Positions 46,811 through 54,685 of a stretch of 64,000 nucleotides of DNA are shown here, piece by piece. Below the pieces are notes generated by a model. It saw nothing but the letters and a program-made list of their open reading frames with translations, ran no database searches and had not been told where the DNA came from. Source of the stretch: Methanolobus psychrophilus R15 (GTDB taxonomy: Archaea > Halobacteriota > Methanosarcinia > Methanosarcinales > Methanosarcinaceae); contig CP003083.1 of the NCBI GenBank assembly GCA_000306725.1, forward strand, positions 2,840,042 to 2,904,041, in the 5' to 3' direction. The translations under genes and the position numbers were made by a program. Numbering within the stretch: position 1 is the stretch's first letter; every line of letters begins with the position of its first letter.

Positions 46811-48674
46811 TTTTTTCATCTATAACTCTACTGGCCGTCTCATCAGCGGAGGCCAGGATACAAATGAATTCAGCAGCCTCGCTAAGCAAATAGATGCTAA
46901 AAGGAATGCCTTGTACTTCGAACTGATGAAAAACGGCACGGTTTTGATCTTAGGGTGCAGTGTCAGAGTAGAACAGATTGGCGGAAGAGAAGAAAGGATC
47001 GTCTGTATAGGAGTATGCTCCGGTTTCCACGGCCATGAGAATGATGTGATAACAGGATTTTACGAAAAGGTCATAGCAGAAATAAAGAGCATCCCAAAGT
47101 TTGATTACAGGATAGTTGGCCTGTGGAATGAGAACGATCTTCATGACTTTGGGACATTGCGGGATATCGATCTAAATGAAGATGTAACAGAATTTATCTA
47201 TGGGAAGCTGGTTGCAAACGAGCATGTTTCTATCAAGTCCAAAGATACTCTGGCTGCAGTTTCGGTAATAAACAATATTTTCAATAAATTGCAGGGTTTT
47301 TCGGGGTATGACCTTAAATTCACCGCATCTCAATATCCTTACGAAACAGATATGTCTGTCTGCCCCATAGAACCAAATCCGGACCTTGAACTGGACATGT
47401 CTGGTCTGAGCTGGAAAGCTGCTCCTGCATACAATGACTATTATCGGATAATCTCGAAGGTCTTTTGGGAGTATCTGGCAGATGACGAGAATCAACAAAC
47501 ATCCAAAACCCGGGATGCTTTATCATCAGACATTAAGAAACTGGCCTTCCACCTTTACAAAAAAGAGATGCTGGGCCTTTTCTCTACTTCTCAGTCAATG
47601 AACAAATTGTTTAATCTTTACAAACATGATAAAGATGTGCTGATGGAAGTATTCAAAGAGAAGCCTTATCAGATAGAGTCAATGACGATAGAGGATGAAA
47701 TCGCGGTAGCAAACATAATTATACTGTGTAGTCTTCAAAGCTCATCAAATCTCTCCTTTTTAGACCATAATTCTCATGAAAACGCGTCAATAAAGAGCTT
47801 GTTTTCGAAAATAAGGAATCAAAAGATCAAGAGAAATCTGGAGATCAAACTACTTGAGAATGGTATTTTCTTGAGTTATGCTATAAAGGATGCTGTCTCC
47901 AGAATATATAACGAGGATACGGTATTGTTGAATAGCTTGTGCAGGATCCAGTTCAAACAAAATGATCGCAGGAAAGAAAAATTTAAACAATACGTCACTG
48001 CTGCTTTATCGTCACTTCAAAATGAGCAATTGATCGAGGTCCTGAGATTTACCGCAAACTCACTTGAAACCACTCCTGCTGAAGGAGGCAGGATCTTTCA
48101 TGATTCCATTAGAACATTGCTGTACACCCACGCACATGATTTCGCACATAAATTGAGCCTAAATGAGGCTAAACTTCTGGATTCCTATTTTGGATCTAGT
48201 TATTCCTCTCAAAAGAAAAGCAGAAATAACAAGAGCAGAAAAAAGGTATTGACCATTGGGTCATTCATTCTCATATTTTGCCTGTTCGTCGCAATAATGA
48301 CATATTTCCTGATGCCTGGTGTATTCCCTGGTGAGAATTCTTCAACCAAAGATGCTCGAATCAGTGACTTTACAGACAAACTTGGCTCATTCATTCCATT
48401 TTTAGCAGGCAAAGAAGTTTCCGGGAACGAGTCTGTTAATTTTACTGCTCACAATACTTCAAACCCATTTGAGTTCCAGTTCACAGATCATACCCTGAAT
48501 GCAACTGAATGGGAATGGGATGTTGATGGAGACGGAAACACAGATTCCCGTGACAGTAATTTTACTTACATTTATAATGAGACCGGGATATATAATGCGA
48601 GTTTGAATGTTTTAGTTGATAACAACATATCTTTAAGTCGCACTTTAATAATCAATGTTCCGGAAGAATCTTAA
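46782..48674 (+). CDS. Single-TM protein with an extracellular PKD domain, last gene of the operon
   Basis: About 630 residues. The N-terminal 480 residues are cytoplasmic and of unknown fold ('DFFIYNSTGRLISGGQDTNE', 'GTVLILGCSVRVEQIGG'), similar in style to GTPase-associated regulatory subunits but not assignable. A basic stretch, one TM ('VLTIGSFILIFCLFVAIMTY', about 487-508) and a C-terminal PKD domain follow ('NATEWEWDVDGDGNTDS', 'YNETGIYNASLNV'). Start TTG at 46782 with ggag 3 nt before it, or TTG 46791; the gene overlaps the GTPase gene by 29 nt, so translation is coupled. Confidence 0.75.
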   Translation: MSKLQSLVSDFFIYNSTGRLISGGQDTNEFSSLAKQIDAKRNALYFELMKNGTVLILGCSVRVEQIGGREERIVCIGVCSGFHGHENDVITGFYEKVIAEIKSIPKFDYRIVGLWNENDLHDFGTLRDIDLNEDVTEFIYGKLVANEHVSIKSKDTLAAVSVINNIFNKLQGFSGYDLKFTASQYPYETDMSVCPIEPNPDLELDMSGLSWKAAPAYNDYYRIISKVFWEYLADDENQQTSKTRDALSSDIKKLAFHLYKKEMLGLFSTSQSMNKLFNLYKHDKDVLMEVFKEKPYQIESMTIEDEIAVANIIILCSLQSSSNLSFLDHNSHENASIKSLFSKIRNQKIKRNLEIKLLENGIFLSYAIKDAVSRIYNEDTVLLNSLCRIQFKQNDRRKEKFKQYVTAALSSLQNEQLIEVLRFTANSLETTPAEGGRIFHDSIRTLLYTHAHDFAHKLSLNEAKLLDSYFGSSYSSQKKSRNNKSRKKVLTIGSFILIFCLFVAIMTYFLMPGVFPGENSSTKDARISDFTDKLGSFIPFLAGKEVSGNESVNFTAHNTSNPFEFQFTDHTLNATEWEWDVDGDGNTDSRDSNFTYIYNETGIYNASLNVLVDNNISLSRTLIINVPEES

Positions 48675-48801
48675 TTTCCCGGCCCTTAAGAAGTATCACT
48701 CCAAGCTTACTTTTTTGAATAATGAGATTCTTGCTGTTTTTTTCAGTTTCAATGAATCCCCAGTTCTTTAACTTTTTAAGGTGATGGCTAAGGCGTGCCC
48801 T
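48652..48801 (-). pseudogene. Winged-helix regulator, C-terminal fragment
   Basis: The minus strand reads 'RARLSHHLKKLKNWGFIETE' then 'KNSKNLIIQKSKLGVILLKG' and 'REIKILPEH'-stop: the recognition helix, wing and tail of an ArsR-like or similar HTH. A TAA precedes it and the N-terminal half is missing. Its tail overlaps the end of the PKD-protein gene on the other strand by about 20 bases. Confidence 0.6.
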
Positions 48802-48995
48802 TTAATTGCCAAAAAATAAATAGGCTTCGTGCATTTATAGAGACCGTGGGAGAGATCTTCAGGATAGAATGAGGTCAATGCATGGATGTATGATGGCGGG
48901 AATTATAGGAGATTATAGAGGGTGATAGGTAGTATCAAAAGATACTACCATTGATTCAATCATTGAATACTATACCCTTTTCAAAGGATTCCTAA
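48802..48995. other. Gap between HTH fragment and mch
   Basis: About 190 bases; nothing coding. It holds the hairpin at 48928 described separately. Confidence 0.4.
48928..48949. terminator. Hairpin downstream of mch
   Basis: GGTAGTATC-aaaa-GATACTACC is a perfect 9-bp stem with a four-base loop, 47 nt after the mch stop. It probably marks or protects the mRNA 3' end. Confidence 0.55.
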
Positions 48996-49958
48996 TTATA
49001 CCTCTTTTACCTTGAAGGATTCCAGGAGGATACCCGGATTGATCTTTCCGCTGGTGAAGGACTTCTTGGACTTGAGGTCATTTATTGTGATCTTTGCTGG
49101 GGCGAACATGCCTGCATCCACCTTGAAGAAGTCAAAGCCGGCCTCTTTGAAAGTGTTATAGAAGGGTTTACCGAAGTCCTTAGAGGTTGTGGATGGCGCC
49201 TTCTTTACAAATTCCTCGAGCTTCTCGGCATCTCCGTACTCTACGGTATAATAGGTCTCACCACAATAGATGATACAGTCGTTGGTGGAGCCCATGCACT
49301 TTGTATCGTCTCCTACTATCGGTGCTATGGGAGCAACACCAAAGCCACTCTTAATGGTGTTAATGTCAAAGCCGATGGATTCAAGCTTGTGTATGCCTGT
49401 CTCAACTACGCGGGCTGATATCTGCACGCAGCCTGCGATGGAAGCGGTGGGTGCAACAGCAATGTAAACATTCTCTGTGTCGACACTGCAATGCTTGGCT
49501 ATATATTCGACTACCTCTTCGGTTGGAAGGGCACTTGATTCCATAACAAGTACCGCAAATTCGGAATCATCCTTGTAACCGATCTCCTCGTAGAGCTCCT
49601 TTGGCTTGAGACCAAGTGCTCTTGCAGGACCGGAGCCCATTCCGAAGTATTTACCCACGGAGATTCTCCAGCCTGCATACTGGGAGGCCATGCATGCAAT
49701 TGTAGGATGATCAGTGGCAACCTGTATTGCAGGCATTGGGAGCCCGCCAATATCGAATTTAGTGTAACTGAGATCTGCAAGGTCAGCAACACATAAGCGT
49801 GACAGGTACATGCCCGCATCATAGCCGCCTTCCATATCGACACCACAGTCGATGATCGTTGCACCGTTGTCAAGCTCAGTGGATTTTATCTTAAGTTCTT
49901 CTTCCCAGTCAAGCATCTCATCGATGATCGCAATTCCCTTTTCGTTGACACTTATCAC
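48996..49958 (-). CDS. mch: Methenyltetrahydromethanopterin cyclohydrolase
   Basis: About 320 residues. Mch (EC 3.5.4.27) interconverts N5-formyl-H4MPT and N5,N10-methenyl-H4MPT in the cytoplasmic C1 pathway of methanogens. Recognised from '[14 protein letters not shown]', '[18 protein letters not shown]', '[18 protein letters not shown]', 'GSGPARAL' and '[11 protein letters not shown]'. The GTG at 49958 is chosen: relatives begin with I-S-V-N-E, and a TATA box at 50004-50012 predicts a start site near 49983, which excludes the frame's first ATG at 50033. No operon partner, as usual for mch. Confidence 0.95.
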   Translation of the reverse strand: MISVNEKGIAIIDEMLDWEEELKIKSTELDNGATIIDCGVDMEGGYDAGMYLSRLCVADLADLSYTKFDIGGLPMPAIQVATDHPTIACMASQYAGWRISVGKYFGMGSGPARALGLKPKELYEEIGYKDDSEFAVLVMESSALPTEEVVEYIAKHCSVDTENVYIAVAPTASIAGCVQISARVVETGIHKLESIGFDINTIKSGFGVAPIAPIVGDDTKCMGSTNDCIIYCGETYYTVEYGDAEKLEEFVKKAPSTTSKDFGKPFYNTFKEAGFDFFKVDAGMFAPAKITINDLKSKKSFTSGKINPGILLESFKVKEV

Positions 49959-50003
49959 ATTATCACTCTTATACAGTTGATTGCCTGTCATTGTACAGGT
50001 AAG

Positions 50004-50012
50004 CATATATAA
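50004..50012 (-). promoter_or_regulatory. TATA box of mch
   Basis: Read on the minus strand, ttatatatg preceded by a purine-rich BRE-like stretch (cgaaac). Spacing of about 25 nt to the expected transcription start puts the GTG start of mch in a short leader of about 25 nt. Confidence 0.6.
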
Positions 50013-50071
50013 GTTTCGAAAATCAGCATGCACGCGAGCACAGGGATGCCGCGGTTATAATTGCAGAACCC

Positions 50072-51550
50072 TTATTCTGCTTTTTTCAGGGTCAGCCAGA
50101 AAACACTCCCCTGACCTTGCGGGTTGTCAAGCACCCCAACCTGCTCGTTATGCAGGTCAATTATCCTCTTGACAATTGCAAGCCCTATACCAGTGCCTCT
50201 TACGCTGTCTTTATGCAGGCGTTTGAAGCGCTCAAATACAGCAAGCTTGTCCTTGTCAGGAATACCATCTCCCTGGTCCGTGAAACTTATTTTCCACTTG
50301 TCACCCACATCATCTATCTTTACTTTGATGCTACTTTCATAAGCGGTATATTTCACGGCGTTTGACACCAGATTGCTGAATACTCTTTCTATCATAGGGT
50401 TGACTACAGCAGGATATGCTCCCTCGAACAGAAGATCGATATTAACTCCTTTATTTTGCATGTCCAGTGAGAAATTGTGGACAGAATCCGTTAACATAGA
50501 AGCAACATCCATCCTTACAAATCCTATTTCATCAATTGATTCCAGTTTTGCGAGATGAGCGGCACCTTCTATAAGATCGATGAGTTTGTTAGTTGATTTT
50601 GAGATATTTTCAATGATGGATTTCTTGCTTTCATCCATCTCGACATCTATCAGGAGCTCACTGAAAGACTTTATAAGTCCTGCAGGATTCAAAAGATCAT
50701 GCCGCAGAATATCAGTAAAGAGATCCTTAAGTTCATTGGAGCGCTCCAGCTGACGGGCGTATTCATGCAACTGGACCTCTGCCTTCCTCCTTTCAGTTAC
50801 ATCTTCACCGGATATCAGAATCCCGGAGAAGTTGCCCTCCTCATCCCTGAGCAGAGAATCATACCATAGGAAAAGTCGCTCCTCGCCGCTGCTTACTATA
50901 AGGGGATACTCCTGATACTCATTCTTTTTAGTGAAGCCACTCAACAGGTCATCATAGGACCTTCTCACTTCTGAAGAATAATTTTCAGGTACGAAAGAAC
51001 TTATCCAGTTCTTATTAACTACCCTTTCTTTTTTGTATCCGAGGAAGTCCGAACCTTTCTTATTGATGTGCACAAGATTGTAGTTCTTATCCAGTACTGC
51101 AATCAGCACACCTACGTAATCCATATAGTCATAAGCTTTATTGCGATCCATGAGCAAAGCATCATGCTGCTGCTTAATCCTTAAAAGAGATGATAGTTTC
51201 CGGTCCAGTTCGAACTTGCCAACTGGCTTTTTCAAGAACTCATCAGCACCTGCCTCAATTCCTTTCTGGTGATCTTCCTTTGAGGTAAGTGCCGTTATCA
51301 TAATTATCGGGATAAAATCTATCTTGTAATCGTGCCTGATAATTCTGCAAACTTCATAGCCATCCATGTCAGGCATCATCACATCAAGTAAAATAATGTC
51401 CGGTTCTTCAGTTTTGACTTTTCCAAGCGCATCTTTGCCATTGTAGGCAGTAATAACATCATAGTCGTTACTAAGGTATGCACGCATAAGCTCTACATTC
51501 AGCAGCTCATCATCGACAACGAGTATTTTATACTTGGTTCTGGAAATCAT
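50072..51550 (-). CDS. Response regulator-PAS-histidine kinase fusion
   Basis: 492 residues, soluble. Residues 1-125 are a receiver: 'VVDDE' acidic pocket, phospho-Asp D56 in 'DIILLDVMMPDMDG', 'MITAL' and 'KKP'. Residues ~140-255 are a PAS/PAC domain ('VLIAVLDKNYNLVHINKKGS'). HisKA has 'ILRHDLLNPAGLIKSF' (His 284), and HATPase has 'NLVSNAVKYT', 'DQGDGIP' and 'GTGIGLAIVKRI'. A receiver placed first suggests it is an intermediate that receives phosphate from another kinase. Located upstream of mch with 40 nt between its stop and the mch promoter area, transcribed the same way. A TATA-like ttatatataa lies about 25 nt upstream of its start. Confidence 0.93.
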   Translation of the reverse strand: MISRTKYKILVVDDELLNVELMRAYLSNDYDVITAYNGKDALGKVKTEEPDIILLDVMMPDMDGYEVCRIIRHDYKIDFIPIIMITALTSKEDHQKGIEAGADEFLKKPVGKFELDRKLSSLLRIKQQHDALLMDRNKAYDYMDYVGVLIAVLDKNYNLVHINKKGSDFLGYKKERVVNKNWISSFVPENYSSEVRRSYDDLLSGFTKKNEYQEYPLIVSSGEERLFLWYDSLLRDEEGNFSGILISGEDVTERRKAEVQLHEYARQLERSNELKDLFTDILRHDLLNPAGLIKSFSELLIDVEMDESKKSIIENISKSTNKLIDLIEGAAHLAKLESIDEIGFVRMDVASMLTDSVHNFSLDMQNKGVNIDLLFEGAYPAVVNPMIERVFSNLVSNAVKYTAYESSIKVKIDDVGDKWKISFTDQGDGIPDKDKLAVFERFKRLHKDSVRGTGIGLAIVKRIIDLHNEQVGVLDNPQGQGSVFWLTLKKAE

Positions 51551-51652
51551 ATATGGAGCATAGTATAAACTTAGATTTATATATAATTACCGTGATAAAT
51601 GCACTTTTGCGCGTAAACTTTAAAAAGTCAATGCCAAACTACCAATAAAATT

Positions 51653-52117
51653 CTACGGATGATCAACTATTTCTGTAGATCTGACCGCTACACGATCAAT
51701 AAAAGGCTCAAACCCGAAGATATCTTCTTTTGTTAGGCCTGTTGTATCAAAAACGACTTGTCCTTCAACTGTGATAGAGGAATCGGGACTGACGGTCCTA
51801 TTAATATCGAGTGACTTATTCTCTGTAATAATCCTGCTTGCAATGTCCGCTCCAAAAACAGGCTCAACAGTATCAATGTGTACAGACTGGTCTCTTCCAT
51901 TATGGAGTAGAAAACTATAGGAGTAAAGTTGCTGATCACTATTGCTCTCATTGAACATTCCTATTGCAGCCGAACTCTCAGTGATCCTTAGCTCTTTAAG
52001 CATGACAGGCTCAGCAACGAGCATGGCCGGTCCCAGTCCAATCAGAATACCTGCAGCAAATGTAATAATACAGTAAAGGAAACTCTTATTTATGCGCATC
52101 TTAAGAGAAGATAGCAC
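51653..52117 (-). CDS. Membrane-anchored protein of unknown function
   Basis: 154 residues if started at the GTG 52117, 148 from ATG 52099 (MRINKSF). One N-terminal TM ('YCIITFAAGILIGLGPAML') then an outside beta-rich domain ('YSYSFLLHNGRDQSVHIDTV', 'RTVSPDSSITVEGQVVFDTTG', 'GFEPFIDRVAVRS'). The layout resembles a small immunoglobulin-like exported domain. Not recognised. No ribosome binding site is strong for either start. Confidence 0.6.
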   Translation of the reverse strand: MLSSLKMRINKSFLYCIITFAAGILIGLGPAMLVAEPVMLKELRITESSAAIGMFNESNSDQQLYSYSFLLHNGRDQSVHIDTVEPVFGADIASRIITENKSLDINRTVSPDSSITVEGQVVFDTTGLTKEDIFGFEPFIDRVAVRSTEIVDHP

Positions 52118-52396
52118 AAAATTACATAAGCTCTTTGGAGGTCAGGACCAAAACAAGTTCATTGTGGGTAAGAGGCGCGAAACTGAGATAACTTTATACT
52201 TAATGCTAGTTGGTCTGTTAGCACTACTGTTGGTTGGTCTGCATATATCTCAGAAAAGTGTCTCAATGGACATTTCGCACCCCGTTCTCCCCATTCTAAT
52301 ACTGGCAGGGTACTATATATAATTACTCAGCATCTCATAATAACAGTTGCAATAACAGTTGCGAATAAGAACGCTGCAAATTATTTATAATATAGG

Positions 52397-52669
52397 ATGT
52401 ATAATAGTTCATGCACAGATTCGATTCTTCCACATACAACCGGAGATGATAATATACACTGTTCAATATGCAATTATAGAAAATCCATACCATTGTACAC
52501 CAAATGTGCAGGGATTGCTGGAAGGACCAGAGCCGGGACATCATATTATTGCAGTCATCCCGATATTGACAATCCGGTGCCTGTCATTCCTGAAGATTGC
52601 AGGGTGCTTAATGACTGCCCTGTGACAGATCAACTCAATGATGTTTCAATAGGGAACAGGACAGCCTGA
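52397..52669 (+). CDS. Cys-rich small protein
   Basis: Up to 90 residues. The Cys pattern 'CSICNYRK', 'YTKCAGIAGRTRAGTSYYCS' and 'PEDCRVLNDCP' looks like a metal-binding domain, and the 'V-I-P-E-D-C-R…C-P' ending is protein-like. The N-terminal ~20 residues look less convincing, so the real start may be later. A TATA-like tttataatatagg precedes it. Function unknown. Confidence 0.5.
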   Translation: MYNSSCTDSILPHTTGDDNIHCSICNYRKSIPLYTKCAGIAGRTRAGTSYYCSHPDIDNPVPVIPEDCRVLNDCPVTDQLNDVSIGNRTA

Positions 52670-52704
52670 TGACATCTGGCCATGGATGCACTGTGCAGCC
52701 TTAT

Positions 52705-52935
52705 TCAATCCGCTAGTTCTCCGATGATCTTATACTCCTCAAAGACCTCGTCTGCATGAGGTGCATCATCCATCTGTTGAGTAAGGTCGCGTCCGCCTTC
52801 ATGATCGTAATGCTCCCCGTCCATCCAGGTACCACTGCCGGTCATATCATAGACATTCCCTTTGTAAGCTACATATATTTCTTTTGATGTCTTTCCGTCA
52901 TACTTTGAAAGTTCTTCTCTTGTGAATTTTCTCAT
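52705..52935 (-). CDS. Cytochrome b5-like heme-binding domain protein
   Basis: 76 residues: 'KFTREELSKYDGKTSKEIYV', 'AYKGNVYDMTGSGTWMDGEH', 'YDHEGGRDLTQQMDDAPHAD' and 'EVFEEYKIIGELA'. This is the short cytochrome b5/steroid-binding fold found in many prokaryotes. The His in 'GEHYDHEGG' fits one heme ligand and 'APHADEVF' the other. Start at ATG 52935 with ggggtaag before it; the ATG at 52953 is less likely. No TM, so cytoplasmic. Possibly an electron or heme carrier. Confidence 0.88.
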   Translation of the reverse strand: MRKFTREELSKYDGKTSKEIYVAYKGNVYDMTGSGTWMDGEHYDHEGGRDLTQQMDDAPHADEVFEEYKIIGELAD

Positions 52936-52953
52936 CTTCTTACCCCATTTCAA

Positions 52954-53184
52954 CCTGACATCTGTTTGTGCTTGTAAAGCTCATATCTCTTTCGCCAACA
53001 TAGTAATTTTTGATGTGCTTCTTTTGCTGGTCAGGAATAGTCGAAATAAGAAGGAAAATGAAGCTCGACTGACTATTATATTTTCTTTTACCCTTTTTAT
53101 CATTTTGAGTCTGGAAATATCAGGCTGAGTAAATCTATATAGAGGAATTTTTTATATTTAAACATCTATATAGGTATCTTTTTG
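52954..53184. other. Intergenic stretch
   Basis: No gene. TATA-like ttttatatttaaac (53149-53162) and ctatatagg (53165-53173) lie just left of the structured segment and could start a plus-strand transcript. Confidence 0.4.
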
Positions 53185-53190
53185 TAGGAT

Positions 53191-53354
53191 AGGCACAATC
53201 TGTGCGTTATACCACTAATCCGGGAAAATTATTTTCCTGGGTGGTTGGTCGCAAAAACGAATAGGAATGAAAAACGGTACATTGGAAAAACGGAAAAACG
53301 GAGATCAAGGAAAAGGTGAGGCACCCTGAAAACCACCACGCTTTTGGGTGCCTC
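53191..53354 (+). ncRNA. Candidate structured non-coding RNA
   Basis: No coding frame, but dense secondary structure: hairpin GCAC-aatct-GTGC (53193-53205); a long arm ACCAC + CCGGGAAAA paired with TTTTCCTGG + GTGGT (53211-53245) with a TAAT bulge and a three-base loop; and a perfect 9-bp hairpin GAGGCACCC/GGGTGCCTC (53318-53354). The loop of the last hairpin has AACCAC (53331-53336), complementary to GTGGTT at 53241-53246, so a pseudoknot is possible. TATA-like elements lie 20-40 nt upstream. The strand is not certain. Confidence 0.45.
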
Positions 53355-53422
53355 TGTCCTTACAGATCATGGATACAGATAATCTCACTTTTTAATTAAT
53401 TATACTTGCTGCCCTATCTGCA

Positions 53423-53617
53423 TTACTTCCTGGGGCGCTCATTATCTTTGTTATTGGTTCGTGATCCTTTGCACCATGCATCTATTGCAAGGTCATCGGC
53501 ACTTTTTGTATCCGGGCCTTCCTCAGGCACTTCACACCAGCTATCTATTTCACTGTCAATAGACGGTACTTCAATATCCTTTACAGATGTTTCCTTTTTC
53601 GTGTCTTTGTTATTCAT
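53423..53617 (-). CDS. Small acidic protein of unknown function
   Basis: 64 residues from ATG 53617 (gggag 8 nt before it): 'MNNKDTKKETSVKDIEVPSI' then 'DSEIDSWCEVPEEGPDTKSA' and 'DDLAIDAWCKGSRTNNKD'. Very hydrophilic and probably disordered, with a repeated '(D/E)IDxWC' motif giving two Cys. No family recognised. No partner in the same operon is evident. Confidence 0.5.
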   Translation of the reverse strand: MNNKDTKKETSVKDIEVPSIDSEIDSWCEVPEEGPDTKSADDLAIDAWCKGSRTNNKDNERPRK

Positions 53618-53730
53618 CTGACTTTCTCCCGATAGATACTTCTTCTGCAAGTTAAAAATATTCCCTGATAAGTATTAACTGAAAGTTGCCTGCCTGCAGG
53701 GTAGTGCTGCAGACAGGTCATTCATTTTCA

Positions 53731-54444
53731 TTATGCAGCTGATTGAATAGACCTTATCTCTACTAGCTGACCCCACATCCTGATACTCATCATATCCTCT
53801 ACCGGATATGCAGTGAACTCTACTTCTAGTCCGTCTTCCCTGAACTCCTCTTCAAGGTTCACTGGATCGTAGTTTGTGTTATCCTCACCTGCTATCCCAT
53901 AAAATCCTCCTTCAAGGTCAACATAGATTACAGTACCTGTTGCAATTATCATGCTTTCTTGAGGCACGACATGAACAGTGAGCTCGAAAGTATCTTCTTC
54001 ACCGGTGATATCCTCCCACGGGCGTTTGTAGACGGCTGAAATTTCCTGGGCACCATCCTCAATGACATCGAAAGTCCAGACATGGACGCCACCGACACCT
54101 GTCATCCCCTCTTCTGCAGAGTCCTGCACATACTTGTCATCCACCAGTGAAAGGCCGGAACTTGCCGAAAGGTTCCACGAATACCCTGTAGTTGGGTTCT
54201 CCTTAAGTTCGATTATTATAGTATCTCCTTTTAGAGCTCTGGCAGTTTCTGTGTTGTTATCGTCTGTGTACACGGAAGTTATAGGTTCAAGAGCTGGGAC
54301 ATCGTTTGCCGGCGCATCCTGCCCACCCGGAACATCTGCTCCGCCATTATCCTCAATCCCTCTGCTGTTATCAGTGCATCCCGATGTCAGGACTGCAACT
54401 GCAACAATCCCAATAATAAGTAATATACCTGATGTCTTTTTCAT
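53731..54444 (-). CDS. Chagasin-type (I42) protease inhibitor lipoprotein
   Basis: 237 residues. A signal peptide with lipobox 'LTSGC' anchors it outside. The chagasin fold has its three binding loops: 'NPTTGYSW', 'GMTGVGGVHVWTF' and 'YKRPWED'. These block papain-like cysteine proteases. The C-terminal ~75 residues ('SMIIATGTVIYVDLEGGFYG' on) form a small beta domain seen in other archaeal chagasin fusions. ATG 54444 is used because the signal peptide begins there; aggag lies 10 nt upstream. The target may be a cell-surface or competitor protease. Confidence 0.9.
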   Translation of the reverse strand: MKKTSGILLIIGIVAVAVLTSGCTDNSRGIEDNGGADVPGGQDAPANDVPALEPITSVYTDDNNTETARALKGDTIIIELKENPTTGYSWNLSASSGLSLVDDKYVQDSAEEGMTGVGGVHVWTFDVIEDGAQEISAVYKRPWEDITGEEDTFELTVHVVPQESMIIATGTVIYVDLEGGFYGIAGEDNTNYDPVNLEEEFREDGLEVEFTAYPVEDMMSIRMWGQLVEIRSIQSAA

Positions 54445-54685
54445 ATTGCATTTTCTCCTATACATTAAGAATGGCGTTCTGGATATTTATGCATTGTTTA
54501 AGCTACAGCTAAGCTCGCACTCTTTACATCCCAAAGATGCCTGCTTATATAATAGCACTAACAAACAGTTTAGAGTAGATATTAGAGTACAACCAGAGTA
54601 CAACTATCCGGACATTTTCATCTAATAGCTACAAGGGGATAGGGAGCTTGACAGGAATGGATGAGATACAGGTAGTGATAGCAGT

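Noticed and set aside
52092-52322. 76-codon open frame with a hydrophobic segment (MLVGLLALLLVGLHIS)
   Set aside because: Starts antisense inside the gene at 51653-52117, lacks a ribosome binding site and ends in TATA-like sequence. A small membrane protein is possible but not supported.
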